NCBI GenBank assembly: GCA_028826165.1
Contig: JAPDFW010000145.1
Coordinates: 1 to 64,000, forward strand
DNA: 64,000 nucleotides
Source: Anaeramoeba ignava
Taxonomy: Eukaryota > Metamonada > Anaeramoebidae
Reading direction: 5' to 3'
A program made the translations under genes and the position numbers. Positions within the stretch are counted from its first letter, which is position 1. Every line of letters begins with the position of its first letter. Of this stretch, positions 1 through 10,239 are shown in pieces. Under the pieces are notes generated by a model. The model ran no database searches, was not told where the DNA came from, and was given only the letters and a program-made list of their open reading frames with translations.

Positions 1-551
1 GAAAAACAAAAGTGAAATACCGCTACTCTTGGTATCATATTACTAATTTGTTTAAGTGGGTAAATAAATAAATTATTTTATTCTAATTTATTTATAATAT
101 TAATTTTAAATAAAAATAAATAAAACCCAATCCAAAATTTTATATTTTTTTAAATTATTTTATTTAAATATAAAAACAACAAAAACAAGATCAGGTGGGG
201 AGTTTGGCTGGGGCGGCACGACTGCTATAAAATAACGCAGACGTCCTAAGAGAAGCTCAAGAAGAACAGAAATCATGTTTAGAACATAAGGGTAAAAGCT
301 TCTTTAAATTAAATTTTCAGTAAGAATAAAAAGTGTGAAAGCATGGCCTAGCGATCCTTTAAAAATATTCAATGAAATCTATAAATTTAAAGTAGATAAT
401 GAAATTAGAGGTGTCAGAAAAGTTACCTGAGGGATAACTGGCTTGTGGCAGCCGAGCGTTCAAAGCGACGTTGCTTTTTGATTCTTCGATGTCGGCTCTT
501 CCTATCCTATTCTTGTATAAGGGAATAAGGGTCGGATTGTTCACCCGTTAA

Positions 552-605
<54 letters not shown>

Positions 606-1030
606 CATTTATTTAAATAAAATAAAAATAAAAAGTATTTTGATAGTAATACAACATAGTACGAGAGGAACTGTTGTTTCAGATTAAAGGTAAAATGATT
701 TGGATGAATAAGCAATGATTAGAAGCTTATATCTGAAGGATTATGGCTGAAAGCCTCTAAGCCAGAAACCAAACTAAATTAATAAAATACTCATTTTAAA
801 AATCAAAACTTCATTTATTAAAAACAATAATTTAAAATAAATTTTATATTAATAAAATTGAAAAATATTTATATATAAAAATGAAGAATAAAAATATTCA
901 GTAAACGACTTTAAAATAGAACAAGGGATTGTAAGTAGTAGAGTAAGATTTTTAAATAAATAATTTTTATATTTTATTTATTTAAAAATAAATACGATCT
1001 ATTGAGATTTAACCTTTTGTTCTTATATTT
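1..1030 (+). rRNA. Large-subunit (28S-type) rRNA, 3' part
   Basis: This is the 3' third of a cytosolic LSU rRNA; the gene starts before the window. Universally conserved stretches are readable in order: GTGAAATACC near 11, GGAGTTTGGCTGGGGCGGCA (200-219), GTCCTAAG near 243, the peptidyl-transferase region with GGGATAACTGGCTTGTGGC (430-448), GACGTTGC and GATGTCGGCTCTTCCTATC (489-507), GAACGTGAGCTGGGTTTAGA (557-576), and the sarcin-ricin loop AGTACGAGAGGAAC (658-671). The 3' end is recognised from ATTGTAAGTAGTAGAGTA (928-945) and TACGATCTATTGAGATT (993-1009), followed by CCTTTTGTTC. Compared with yeast or human LSU, several variable regions (about 60-180, 605-645, 775-895, 945-990) are replaced by pure A/T. 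The fragment is cytosolic-eukaryotic in type, not organellar. The exact mature 3' end is uncertain by tens of bases. Confidence 0.97.
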
Positions 1031-1160
1031 TTAAAAATAAAAAATATTATTTAAGGGGGAAACATATATTTTTTATTTTTTATTTTTATTTTTATTTTTT
1101 ATTTTTTATTTTTTATTTTTATTTTTATTTTTTATTTTTTATTTTTTATTAATTAATTAT
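1031..1160 (+). other. T-rich tract just after the LSU rRNA
   Basis: Immediately downstream of the LSU end there is AAGGGGGAAAC (1053-1063), then about 80 bases of repeated ATTTTT on the + strand. A T-rich non-template strand right after the rRNA is where RNA polymerase I termination would be expected. No known terminator protein site is recognisable, so that role is inference. Confidence 0.3.
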
Positions 1161-1644
1161 AAATGAGGATAAAATTTATGATTAATGATGTAAAAATGAT
1201 GTAAAATTAATATTAATTTTATTCCAAAAAAATATTAAAAATTCAAAAATTTATTATAAATTTAGAATAAAATAATACAAAATTAAATCAATACAAAAAA
1301 ATTAATATTAAATTTATATTAAATTTATTTTTGTTTAAAAAATTCAAACTCCAAAATATAAAAATAAAAACCAAAATATTCCCAAATAAAACTCTTCTTC
1401 TTTTTATTTATTTTAAATCAATTTACTATCTAAATCTGTAATTACTTTATTAATTAATTTACTTTTAAATTTATTTATTTTCAAATTCTGAATTAATTTA
1501 TTTAATTTATTCTATTTATTTCTATTAGATAAAATCTTTATTTTATTTTTATTCATCTCCAATTTCCTAAAATAAAAATAAAATAAAAAATCAATAATTT
1601 CAAAAATCTAAATTTATATCATTATTTATAATTATAATTTATTA
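1161..1644. other. AT-rich spacer, no gene seen
   Basis: Almost pure A/T with scattered short runs (AAAAATAAA, TTTATTTA). No open frame, structured G+C block or clear tandem repeat is visible. Confidence 0.6.
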
Positions 1645-1860
1645 AAGGTAATTAATTAAATTTCTTTTTCACTTCATTTAGATTCAATTTATCTGATTAT
1701 TATTTATTATTTATTTATTTATTATTTTAAATTATTTTATTTTTATTAATAAATTTTGATTTGGAAAATATCAATCAATTAATTAATAATCAATCAATAA
1801 TTTATTTCTAATTCATTTCATTTTTTTTTCATTTCCAAAATTTAAATCCAAATTTAAATC
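1645..1860. repeat. Linker module P, copy 1
   Basis: About 215 bp, recognised by TTTTTCACTTCATTTAGATT and TTTGATTTGGAAAATATCAA. The same module recurs near 4040, 17285 and 18320, next to SatA blocks in each case. No coding potential. Confidence 0.75.
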
Positions 1861-3975
1861 AATTTATTTATATATATTATAAACAAATTTATAACAAAAT
1901 ACTTTATTAATTTAATTTCCAATTTATTTATAATTTATATTCAAAAAATAAAAAATCAATTTCTCTCTATATATAAAATATATAAATTTAATTTTCAATT
2001 TATTTATAATTTAAATTAAAAATAAAAATCAATTTATTTTATATATATTATAAACATATTTATAACAAAATAATTTATTAATTTAATTCCCAATTTATTT
2101 ATAATTTATATTCAAAAATAAAAATCAATTTCTCTCTATATATAAAAATATATAAATTTAATTTTCAATTTATTTCAATTTAAATTTAAAAATAAAAAAT
2201 CAATTTATTTATATATATTATAAACAAATTTATAAACAAAATAATTTATTAATTTAATTCCCAATTTATTTATAATTTATATTCAAAAATAAAAATCAAT
2301 TTCTCTCTATATATAAAAATATATAAATTTATTTTTCAATTTATTTATAATTCAAAATTAAAATTAAAAATAAAAATCAATTTATTTATATATATTATAA
2401 ACATATTTATAACAAAATAATTAATAAATTTAATTTTCAATTTATTTATAATTTATATTCAAAAAATAAAAAATCAATTTCTCTCTATATATAAAATATA
2501 TAAATTTATTTTTCAATTTATTTTATAATTCAAATTAAAAATAAAAATCAATTTATTTATATATATTATAAACAAATTTATAACAAAATAATTAATTAAT
2601 TTAATTCCCAATTTATTTATAATTTATATTCAAAAATAAAAATCAATTTCTCTCTATATATAAAATATATAAATTTAATTTTTAATTTATTTATAATTCA
2701 AATTAAAAATAAAAATCAATTTATTTATATATATAATAAACATATTTATAATAAAAATAATTAATCAATTTAATTTCCAATTTATTTATAATTTATATTC
2801 AAAAATAAAAATCAATTTCTCTCTATATATAAAATATATAAATTTATTTTTAATTTATTTATAATTTAAATTTAAAATAAAAAATCAATTTATTTATATA
2901 TATTATAAACAAAATTTATAATAAAATAATTAATTAATTTAATTCCCAATTTATAAATTTATATTCAAAAATAAAAATCAATTTTTCTCTCTATATATAA
3001 AATATATAAATTTATTTTTAATTTATTTCAATTCAAATTAAAAATAAAAAAAATCAATTTATTTATATATATAATAAACATATTTATAATAAAATAATTA
3101 ATTAATTTTTAATTTTCAATTTATTTATAATTTTATTAAAAAATAAAATTTCAATTTCTAAAATATAAATTTTAATAAAATATATGAATTTAATTTTTCA
3201 ATTTATTTATAATTCAAATTTAAAAATAAAAAAATCAATTTATTTATATATATTATAAACAAATTTATAATAAAAATAATTAATCAATTTAATTTTCAAT
3301 TTATTTATAATTTATATTCAAAAATAAAAATCAATTTCTCTCTATATATAAAATATATAAATTTAATTTTTAATTTATTTATAATTTAAATTAAAAATAA
3401 AAATCAATTTATTTATATATATTATAAACAAATTTATAATAAAATAATTTATAAATTTAATTTCCAATTTATTTATAATTTTATATTCAAAAATAAAAAT
3501 CAATTTCTCTATATATAAAATATATAAATTTAATTTTCAATTTATTTATAATTTAAATTCAAAAATAAAAACCAATTTATTTATATATATTATAAACAAA
3601 TTTATAACAAAATAATTTATAAATTTAATTCCCAATTTATTTTATAATTTATATTCAAAAATAAAAATCAATTTCTTTTATATATAAAATATATAAATTT
3701 AATTTATAATTAAAATTCAAAAATAAAAAAAATCAATTTATTTTATATATATTATAAAACAAATTTATAATAAAATAATTAATCAATTTAATTTCCAATT
3801 TATTTTATAATTTATATTCAAAAATAAAAATCAATTTCTCTCTATATATAAAATATATAAATTTATTTTTCAATTTATTTCAATTTAAAATTAAAAATAA
3901 AAAAAATCAATTTATTTATATATATTATAAACAAATTTATAACAAAATAATTTATAAATTTAAATTCAAAAATAA
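1861..3975. repeat. SatA, ~172-bp AT satellite, main block
   Basis: About a dozen head-to-tail monomers. Landmarks in each monomer are TATATATTATAAACAAATTT, then a TTCCCAATTTATTTATAATT-like segment, then CAATTTCTCTCTATATATAA. The distance between successive TATAAAC landmarks is about 165-177 bp. Two landmark classes alternate irregularly (AAACAAATTT versus AAACATATTT), suggesting subfamilies. The CTCTCTATATATA box is the least AT-monotonous and best conserved part. SatA recurs at 17.5-18.2 kb and 52.8-53.9 kb. Confidence 0.85.
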
Positions 3976-4039
3976 AAAATCAATAATTTCAAAAATCTAA
4001 ATTTATACTTATTTATATCATTATTTATATTTATAATTT

Positions 4040-4265
4040 ATCAAAGGTAATTAATTAATTAATTAAATTTCTTTTTCACTTCATTTAGATTCAATTTATC
4101 TGATTATTATTTATTATTTATTTATTTATTATTTTAAATTATTTTATTTTTATTAATAAATTTTGATTTGGAAAATATCAATCAATTAATTAATAATCAA
4201 TCAATAATTTATTTCTAATTCATTTCATTTTTTTTTCATTTCCAAAATTTAAATCAAAATTTAAA
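4040..4265. repeat. Linker module P, copy 2
   Basis: Near-identical to the copy at 1645, with the same CACTTCATTTAGATT and GGAAAATATCAATCAATT landmarks. It closes the SatA block on its other side. Confidence 0.75.
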
Positions 4266-5640
4266 TCAAAATTTAAATTCAAAATCAAATTCAAATCAAA
4301 TCAAATTAAATTCAAAATTTAAATCAAATTCAAAATTCAAAATCTATTGATAATTTGTTCTGAAAATAAAATCTAAATATAAATATAAAAAAAATCAAAT
4401 TGATATTATTTTTATATGTTTTATTTAGAAACAAAAAAAAATCATCAAATTTGTTTTGTTTTTGTTTGTTTGTTTCATTTCTTTTAATATTTTTATCTAA
4501 AATAAATAAATAAATTAAAAATCCAATTTTTCTTTTTCTTTTCTTTTCTTTTTTTATTGATTCAAAATATTCCATAAAAATAAAAATAAAAAATAAAAAA
4601 AAATTGATTATTAATTTTTTTATAAGTTTTTGGAATTCCTTAAAATGTCTGTATTCATTTTAAAATATTTATCATTTTATTATTTTATTATTTATTTTTA
4701 TTATTAATAAATTTAAATTATTGATTTTATTTCTATTCTTAATTTTATATTTAATTTTAAATTATAAAATTATATTTTATTATTTATTTTTTTTATTATT
4801 AATAAAATTTAAATTATTTATTTTATTTCTATTATTAATTTTATATTTATTTTCAAATTATAAAATTATATTTTATTATTTATTTTTATTATTAATTATT
4901 TAATTAATTAATTATTTTTTTTGAAAACTTTTTATTTCAAGACAATTTAATAACTAAATCCAAAACTACTTTATTAACTAATTTACTTGTAATTTTATTT
5001 TAATTCACAAAATTTATAAATTTATAGATTAATTAATTAATTTTACTTATATTTTTATTTTTATATTAGATAAAATCTTTATTTTATTCATTTTCAATTC
5101 TTCCAAAAAAAAAATCATTATTTATAATCCACAATTTACCAAAATTAATTAATTAATTATTTATTTATTTATTTATTGAATTAATGAAACTCCTTTTTCA
5201 CTTCATTTAGATTAGATTAGATTAGATTAGATTCAATTTATCTGATTATTTATTTATTTATTTATTATTATTCATTTATTAATTTATTCCAAATTATTTT
5301 TATTTATATTTTTATTTATAAATAAATGGATTTTGATTTGGAAAATATCATTAATTAATTAATTAATAAATTATTTCTAATTTTCATTTTTCATTTTTCA
5401 TTTTTCATTTTTTTCATTTTTTTTTTCTTAGAAGAATAAAAATAAAAATAAGAATAAAAATAAAAATAAAAATAAAAATTACCTTCACAAAATGAAAGGA
5501 AATCTCAAAAACTAATAAAATATTCAATCCAATCCAATCCAATTCAATTCAATTCCAATTCAATTCAATTCAATTCAATTCAATTCAAAAGTAAATTTAT
5601 TTATTTATTTACTTAAAAATTTAAAAATTTAATTTTATTT
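4266..5640. repeat. Long-range duplicated spacer segment, copy 1
   Basis: AT-rich spacer matching 18540-19870 in order and content. Shared landmarks are TCTATTGATAATTTGTTCTG, TTTTTGGAATTCCTTAAAAT (4627 here, 18889 there), AACTACTTTATTAACTAATT and a short GATTA array (5209-5235). The copies differ mainly by indels in homopolymers and short repeats. An 81-codon minus-strand frame (4330-4575) is not preserved in the second copy, so no gene is called. Confidence 0.7.
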
Positions 5641-5868
5641 TTATTTCAATTATAAATAATTAAATAATAAATTTAAATTAATTATTTTATTTCTATTATT
5701 TATTTTATATTTAATTTAAATTATAAAATTATATTTTATTATTTATTATTGATTATTTATTTAATTAATTATTTATATTATTTTTATTTCAATTATAAAT
5801 AATTAAATAATAAATTTAAATTAATTATTTTATTTCTATTATTTAATTTATTATTTTATTTCTATTAT
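5641..5868. repeat. SatB, ~143-bp satellite, short block
   Basis: Under two monomers. The landmark is TTTCAATTATAAATAATTAA at about 5643 and 5786. Confidence 0.75.
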
Positions 5869-6060
5869 TTTTTATTAGGTTAAATAGGTTTTAAATTGAA
5901 AATTTTGATTAGTGCTTTTATTTTTTAAAAACAAAAAAACAAAAAAAATTCACTTTCAAAAACATTTTAATTAATGTAATCTTTATAAAATCAAAATCAA
6001 AATCAAAATCAAAATCAAAATAAAAATAAAAATCATGTAAACTTTGAATGTAATTAATTA
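5866..6060. repeat. Linker module L, copy 1
   Basis: Conserved linker TTATTAGGTTAAATAGGTTT followed by TTGATTAGTGCTTTTATT and an AATCAAA array. It recurs after every SatB block (about 8795, 15465, 20120 degenerate, 25950). This first copy runs straight into the sequence that precedes the G+C block, skipping SatC. Confidence 0.7.
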
Positions 6061-6467
6061 TAATTAATTAATTTATTTATTATTTATTTATTTATAAATT
6101 AAAAATTATTTTAGATTTTAATTAATTAATTAATAAATAAATAAATAAATAATAAAAGATTGAAGTAAATAAATAATATAAACAAAAAAAATGAAAATGA
6201 AAATAAAAATAAAAATAAACTTTCAAAGTAATTGAAATTTAGATACAATTCCTTAATTAAAATTATTCTAAATTTAAATAAAAAAAATTGAAAAGAAAAA
6301 ATGGAAAAAAAATGTTTTTGTGGATTTTTTTTTTTAAAAAGTGGAATTCATTTTTTTCTTCTTCTTTCATTTTTCTTTTTATATATATATAATATATAAA
6401 TAAATCTATTGAAAATTTGAAAAATAAAAATAAAAATAAAAATAAAAATAAAAATAAAAATAAAAAA
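6061..6467. repeat. Spacer before G+C block, copy 1
   Basis: AT spacer with CTTTCAAAGTAATTGAAATT and TTTTTGTGGATTTTTTTTT, ending in an (AAAAAT)n run. It matches 23610-24055 apart from length changes in the A/T runs. Confidence 0.7.
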
Positions 6468-6842
6468 GGGGGATGTTCATCTTTGGCAATGTTTTAAGCT
6501 TTGAAATTAGCCACCCGCCCAAAGAAAAAGCTGGTGTTAACATACTCACCCGAGTCTACGCCCTTATTTATTTCTAATTATTAATTATTAATCAATCCAA
6601 ATTAAATCAATTTAAAATCAATTTAATAATTAATAATTCTAATCAAAATTGAACAATATAAGAACAATAATGAAAAGAAATAAATAAGAAACGCGACATT
6701 TGTCGTCTTCGTGTAAAGCCCCAAGTCGTCAACTGAGCCTCCCCGCCGTAGCGTAGCGGAGAGGCCGAAGGCCGGTGCATTGGGGGAGGTGAAGTTGAAA
6801 AAGACATTGGAGCATTTACTCGAAAAACGACAAAGTACGCGA
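6468..6842. ncRNA. G+C-richer conserved block, candidate structured RNA, copy 1
   Basis: Family not recognised; strand unknown. Part B (6468-6563) contains CTTTGG (6481) facing CCAAAG (6519), AGCTTT facing AAAGCT, and the hairpin GGTG/CACC around GTTAAC. After an AT spacer, part A (6692-6841) shows nested complementarity: 6692-6706 with 6827-6841, 6713-6724 with 6807-6819, 6729-6734 with 6793-6798, and CCTCCCC (6738) with GGGGGAGG (6782). These enclose the hairpin GGCC-GAA-GGCC (6763-6773). That nesting is what a stable RNA or foldback element would give. I looked for hallmarks of 5S, U1-U6, U3, SRP and tRNA and found none. A minus-strand open frame of 76 codons across part A is frameshifted in the second copy, so coding is unlikely. 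Alternatives are a Pol I spacer promoter or a MITE. Confidence 0.4.
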
Positions 6843-7700
6843 TATGATCTCATATATTTATATTTTTATATTTATATTTATATATTTATATTTATATATT
6901 TTATTTCAAGTAAATTTAATATCTAAATCCAAAAATTACTTTATTAACTAATTTATTATTTGTAAGTTTATTTTAATTTCCAAAAATAAATAAATTAATT
7001 AATTAATTTTATTCTATTTATAATTAATATTTATTCTATTTTATTTTTATATTTATATTTATATTAGATAAAATGTTTATTTTATTTTATTTTTATTTTA
7101 TTTTATTTTATTCATCTCCATTTCCAAAATAAAAATAATTCCAAAAAAAATCTAAATTTATATTTATTAATATCTATCATTATTTATAATTATAATTTAT
7201 CAAAATTAATTAATGGAATTTCTTTTTTCAATTAAATTAAATTAGATTAAATTAGATTTATCTATTATTCTAAATTATTTATCATTTTAAATTACTTTAT
7301 TTATTTATTTTATTTTTGTTTTTATTTTTAAATAATAAATAAATAAATTTTGATTTTGATTTTGGAAAATATCATTAATTGATTAATAAATAATAAAATA
7401 AAATAAATCAATAATTTATTTCTAATTCATTTTTGTTTTTGTTTTTTGTTTTTGTTTTTTAATAATTTTTATTTTTAAATTTCCAAATTCATTTTTCATT
7501 TTTCATTTTTCATTTTTTTTTCTTTTCAAAGAATATTTATAAATATAAATATAAATATAAAAATTACCTTTAGAAAATGAAAGGAAACACCAAACACTAA
7601 AAAAATATTCAATTCAATTTAATTTAAAAGTAAATTTAGATTATTAATTTATTTATTTATTTATTTACAATTTAAAAATTTAATTTAAATTCTTATTTCA
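6843..7700. repeat. Spacer after G+C block, copy 1
   Basis: AT-rich segment duplicated at 24429-25290. Shared landmarks are TTTCAAGTAAATTTAATATC, a TTTTTG array and AAAATGAAAGGAAACACC. No gene seen. Confidence 0.65.
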
Positions 7701-8794
7701 ATTATAAATAATTAAATAATAAATTTAAATTATTTATTTTATTTCTATTATTAATTTTATATTTATTTTAAATTATAAAATTATTTTTATTATTTATTTT
7801 ATTTTTATTATTAATTATTTAATTAATTATTTTTATTATTTTTATTTTAATTATAAATAATTAAATAATAAATTTAAATTAAATATTTTATTTCTATTAT
7901 TTATTTTATATTTATTTTAAATTATAAAATTATTTTTATTATTTATTTTTATTATTAATTATTTATTAAATTATTTTTATTATTTTTATTTCAATTATAA
8001 ATAATTAAATAATAAATTTAATTTAAATATTTTATTTCTATTCTTAATTTTATATTTATTTTCAAATTATAAAATTATATTTTATTATTTATTTTTATTA
8101 TTACTTATTTAATTAATTGTTTTTATTATTTTTATTTCAATTATAAATAATTAAATAATAAATTTAAATTAATTATTTATTTCTATTATTAATTTTATAT
8201 TTATTTTAAATTATAAAACTATTTTTATTATTTATTTTTATTATTAATTATTTAATTAATTATTTTTATTATTTTTATTTCAATTATAAATAATTAAATA
8301 ATAAATTTAAATTAAATATTTTATTTCTATTATTAATTTTATATTTATTTTAAATTATAAAATTATATTTTATTATTTATTTTTATTATTAATTATTTAA
8401 TTAATTATTTTTATTATTTTTATTTCAATTATAAATAATTAAATAATAAATTTAAATTGATTATTTTATTTCTATTATTAATTTTATATTTATTTCAAAT
8501 TATAAAATTATTTTTTATTATTTATTTTTATTATTAATTATTTAATTAAATATTTATATTATTTTTATTTCAATTATAAATAATTAAATAATAAATTTAA
8601 ATTATATATTTTATTTCTATTATTAATTTTATATTTATTTCAAATTATAAAATTATATTTTATTATTTATTTTTATTATTATTTATTTAATTAATTATTT
8701 TTATTATTTTTATTTCAATTATAAATAATTAAATAATAAATTTAAATTAATTATTTTATTTCTATTATTTAATTTATTATTTTATTTCTATTAT
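7701..8794. repeat. SatB satellite block
   Basis: About eight monomers of ~143 bp. The landmark TTTCAATTATAAATAATTAA recurs near 7709, 7849, 7991, 8136, 8278, 8425, 8568 and 8715. Each monomer also has TTTTATTTCTATTATTAATT and AAATTATAAAATTAT. Confidence 0.85.
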
Positions 8795-9263
8795 TTTTTA
8801 TTAGGTTAAATAGGTTTTAAATTGAAAATTTTGATTAGTGCTTTTATTTTTTAAAAACAAAAAAACAAAAAAAATTCACTTTCAAAAACATTTTAATTAA
8901 TGTAATCTTTATAAAATCAAAAATCAAAAATCAAAAATGAAAAGAATTTATAATTAATTGATTAATTAATTGATTCTAAATTAATTAATACAAGATTCAA
9001 AAATAATTAACAAAATCTTTTTAATTATTTAAAATATAAAAGAATCAAAAAATAATCAATATTAATATTAATAATAATAATATTAAAATCAATTTTTCTT
9101 TCAATATCAATAATCAAAACAAAAAAACTATTCATTAACAAAATAAATTTATTAATATTAATTCTAAATTTTTAATTTTTAATTTTAATTATAATTTACA
9201 TTTATTGAAGGAAATTTCTTATTGTTGTTCTTGTTGATAATTTAAAACAAAAATAACGAAAAA
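8795..9263. repeat. Linker module L plus SatC leader, copy 2
   Basis: AGGTTAAATAGGTTTTAAAT, then an AAAATC run, then the SatC leader with AATTTCTTATTGTTGTTC and AAAACAAAAATAACGAAAAA. The leader recurs before every SatC array (about 15615-15960, 20290-20650, 26105-26455). Confidence 0.75.
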
Positions 9264-9555
9264 TAAATTGATTGATTTTCAGATTTATTTTCAGATTTAT
9301 TTTCAGATTTATTTTCAGATTGATTTTCAGATTTATTTTCAGATTGATTTTCAGATTGATTTTAAGATTGATTTTAAGATTGATTTTAAGATTGATTTTA
9401 AGATTTATTTTAAGATTGATTTTAAGATTGATTTTAAGATTTATTTTAAGATTGATTTTAAGATTGATTTTCAGATTGATTTTCAGATTTATTTTAAGAT
9501 TTATTTTCAGATTTATTTTAAGATTGATTTTAAGATTTATTTTAAGATTGATGAT
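9264..9555. repeat. SatC 12-bp minisatellite, array 1
   Basis: About 24 units of GATTKATTTTMA. The GATTGATTTTAA variant is abundant in this array, unlike the later arrays where GATTTATTTTCA prevails. The 12-bp unit keeps two + strand frames open, but the resulting Phe/Ile/Arg or Asp/Phe/Lys repeats are not credible proteins. Confidence 0.9.
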
Positions 9556-9710
9556 ATTCTTTTTATTTTTATTTTTATATTTTTATTTTTATTTATTTGG
9601 ATAATTTGGCTTTTAAAAAAATGATTTAGAAACTATTGAATGAATAATTTATAAACAAAATTAATTGATTTATTTATATTTATATTTTATTTTTTTCGAT
9701 TTGTTTTTTT

Positions 9711-10003
<293 letters not shown>

Positions 10004-10239
10004 AATAAAATAAAAGAAATGATTTTGTTTATTGTTTGATTTGGAAGAATGGGAAAAAAATTCAGTATTATTTGAGAGTTAATTGACAATTAGATTATGG
10101 ATTCAGGAGCATCAATCATAATGTGATTATCCATTTATTATGATTCCATCATATATTCTCCAATATTTTGATTTAGAAATAGTAAGTAAGTTCAATAGAA
10201 ATCCTTATGCAAATTAATTATTGCTCGATTCTCCTCCTT
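10004..10239. other. Left edge of gene island, 3' flank of the UBA/RING-like gene
   Basis: The repeat linker AAAAGAAATGATTTT ends near 10027. Beyond it the base composition changes to less monotonous sequence, which is the 3' flank of the minus-strand gene. No polyadenylation site or terminal inverted repeat can be assigned with confidence. Confidence 0.45.

Noticed and set aside
359-544. 61-codon minus-strand frame
   Set aside because: Antisense to highly conserved LSU rRNA.
4330-4575. 81-codon minus-strand frame
   Set aside because: The duplicated copy near 18610-18840 has indels that break the frame; composition is spacer-like.
4721-4903. 60-codon Leu/Phe/Ile-rich + strand frame (and a 69-codon minus frame at 57882-58091)
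   Set aside because: AT-rich repeat sequence; not conserved between the repeat copies.
6468-6842. 5S rRNA, spliceosomal snRNA, SRP RNA or tRNA in the G+C block
   Set aside because: None of the family hallmarks (5S internal control boxes, Sm site with the expected stems, tRNA T-loop, SRP helix 8 motif) could be found.
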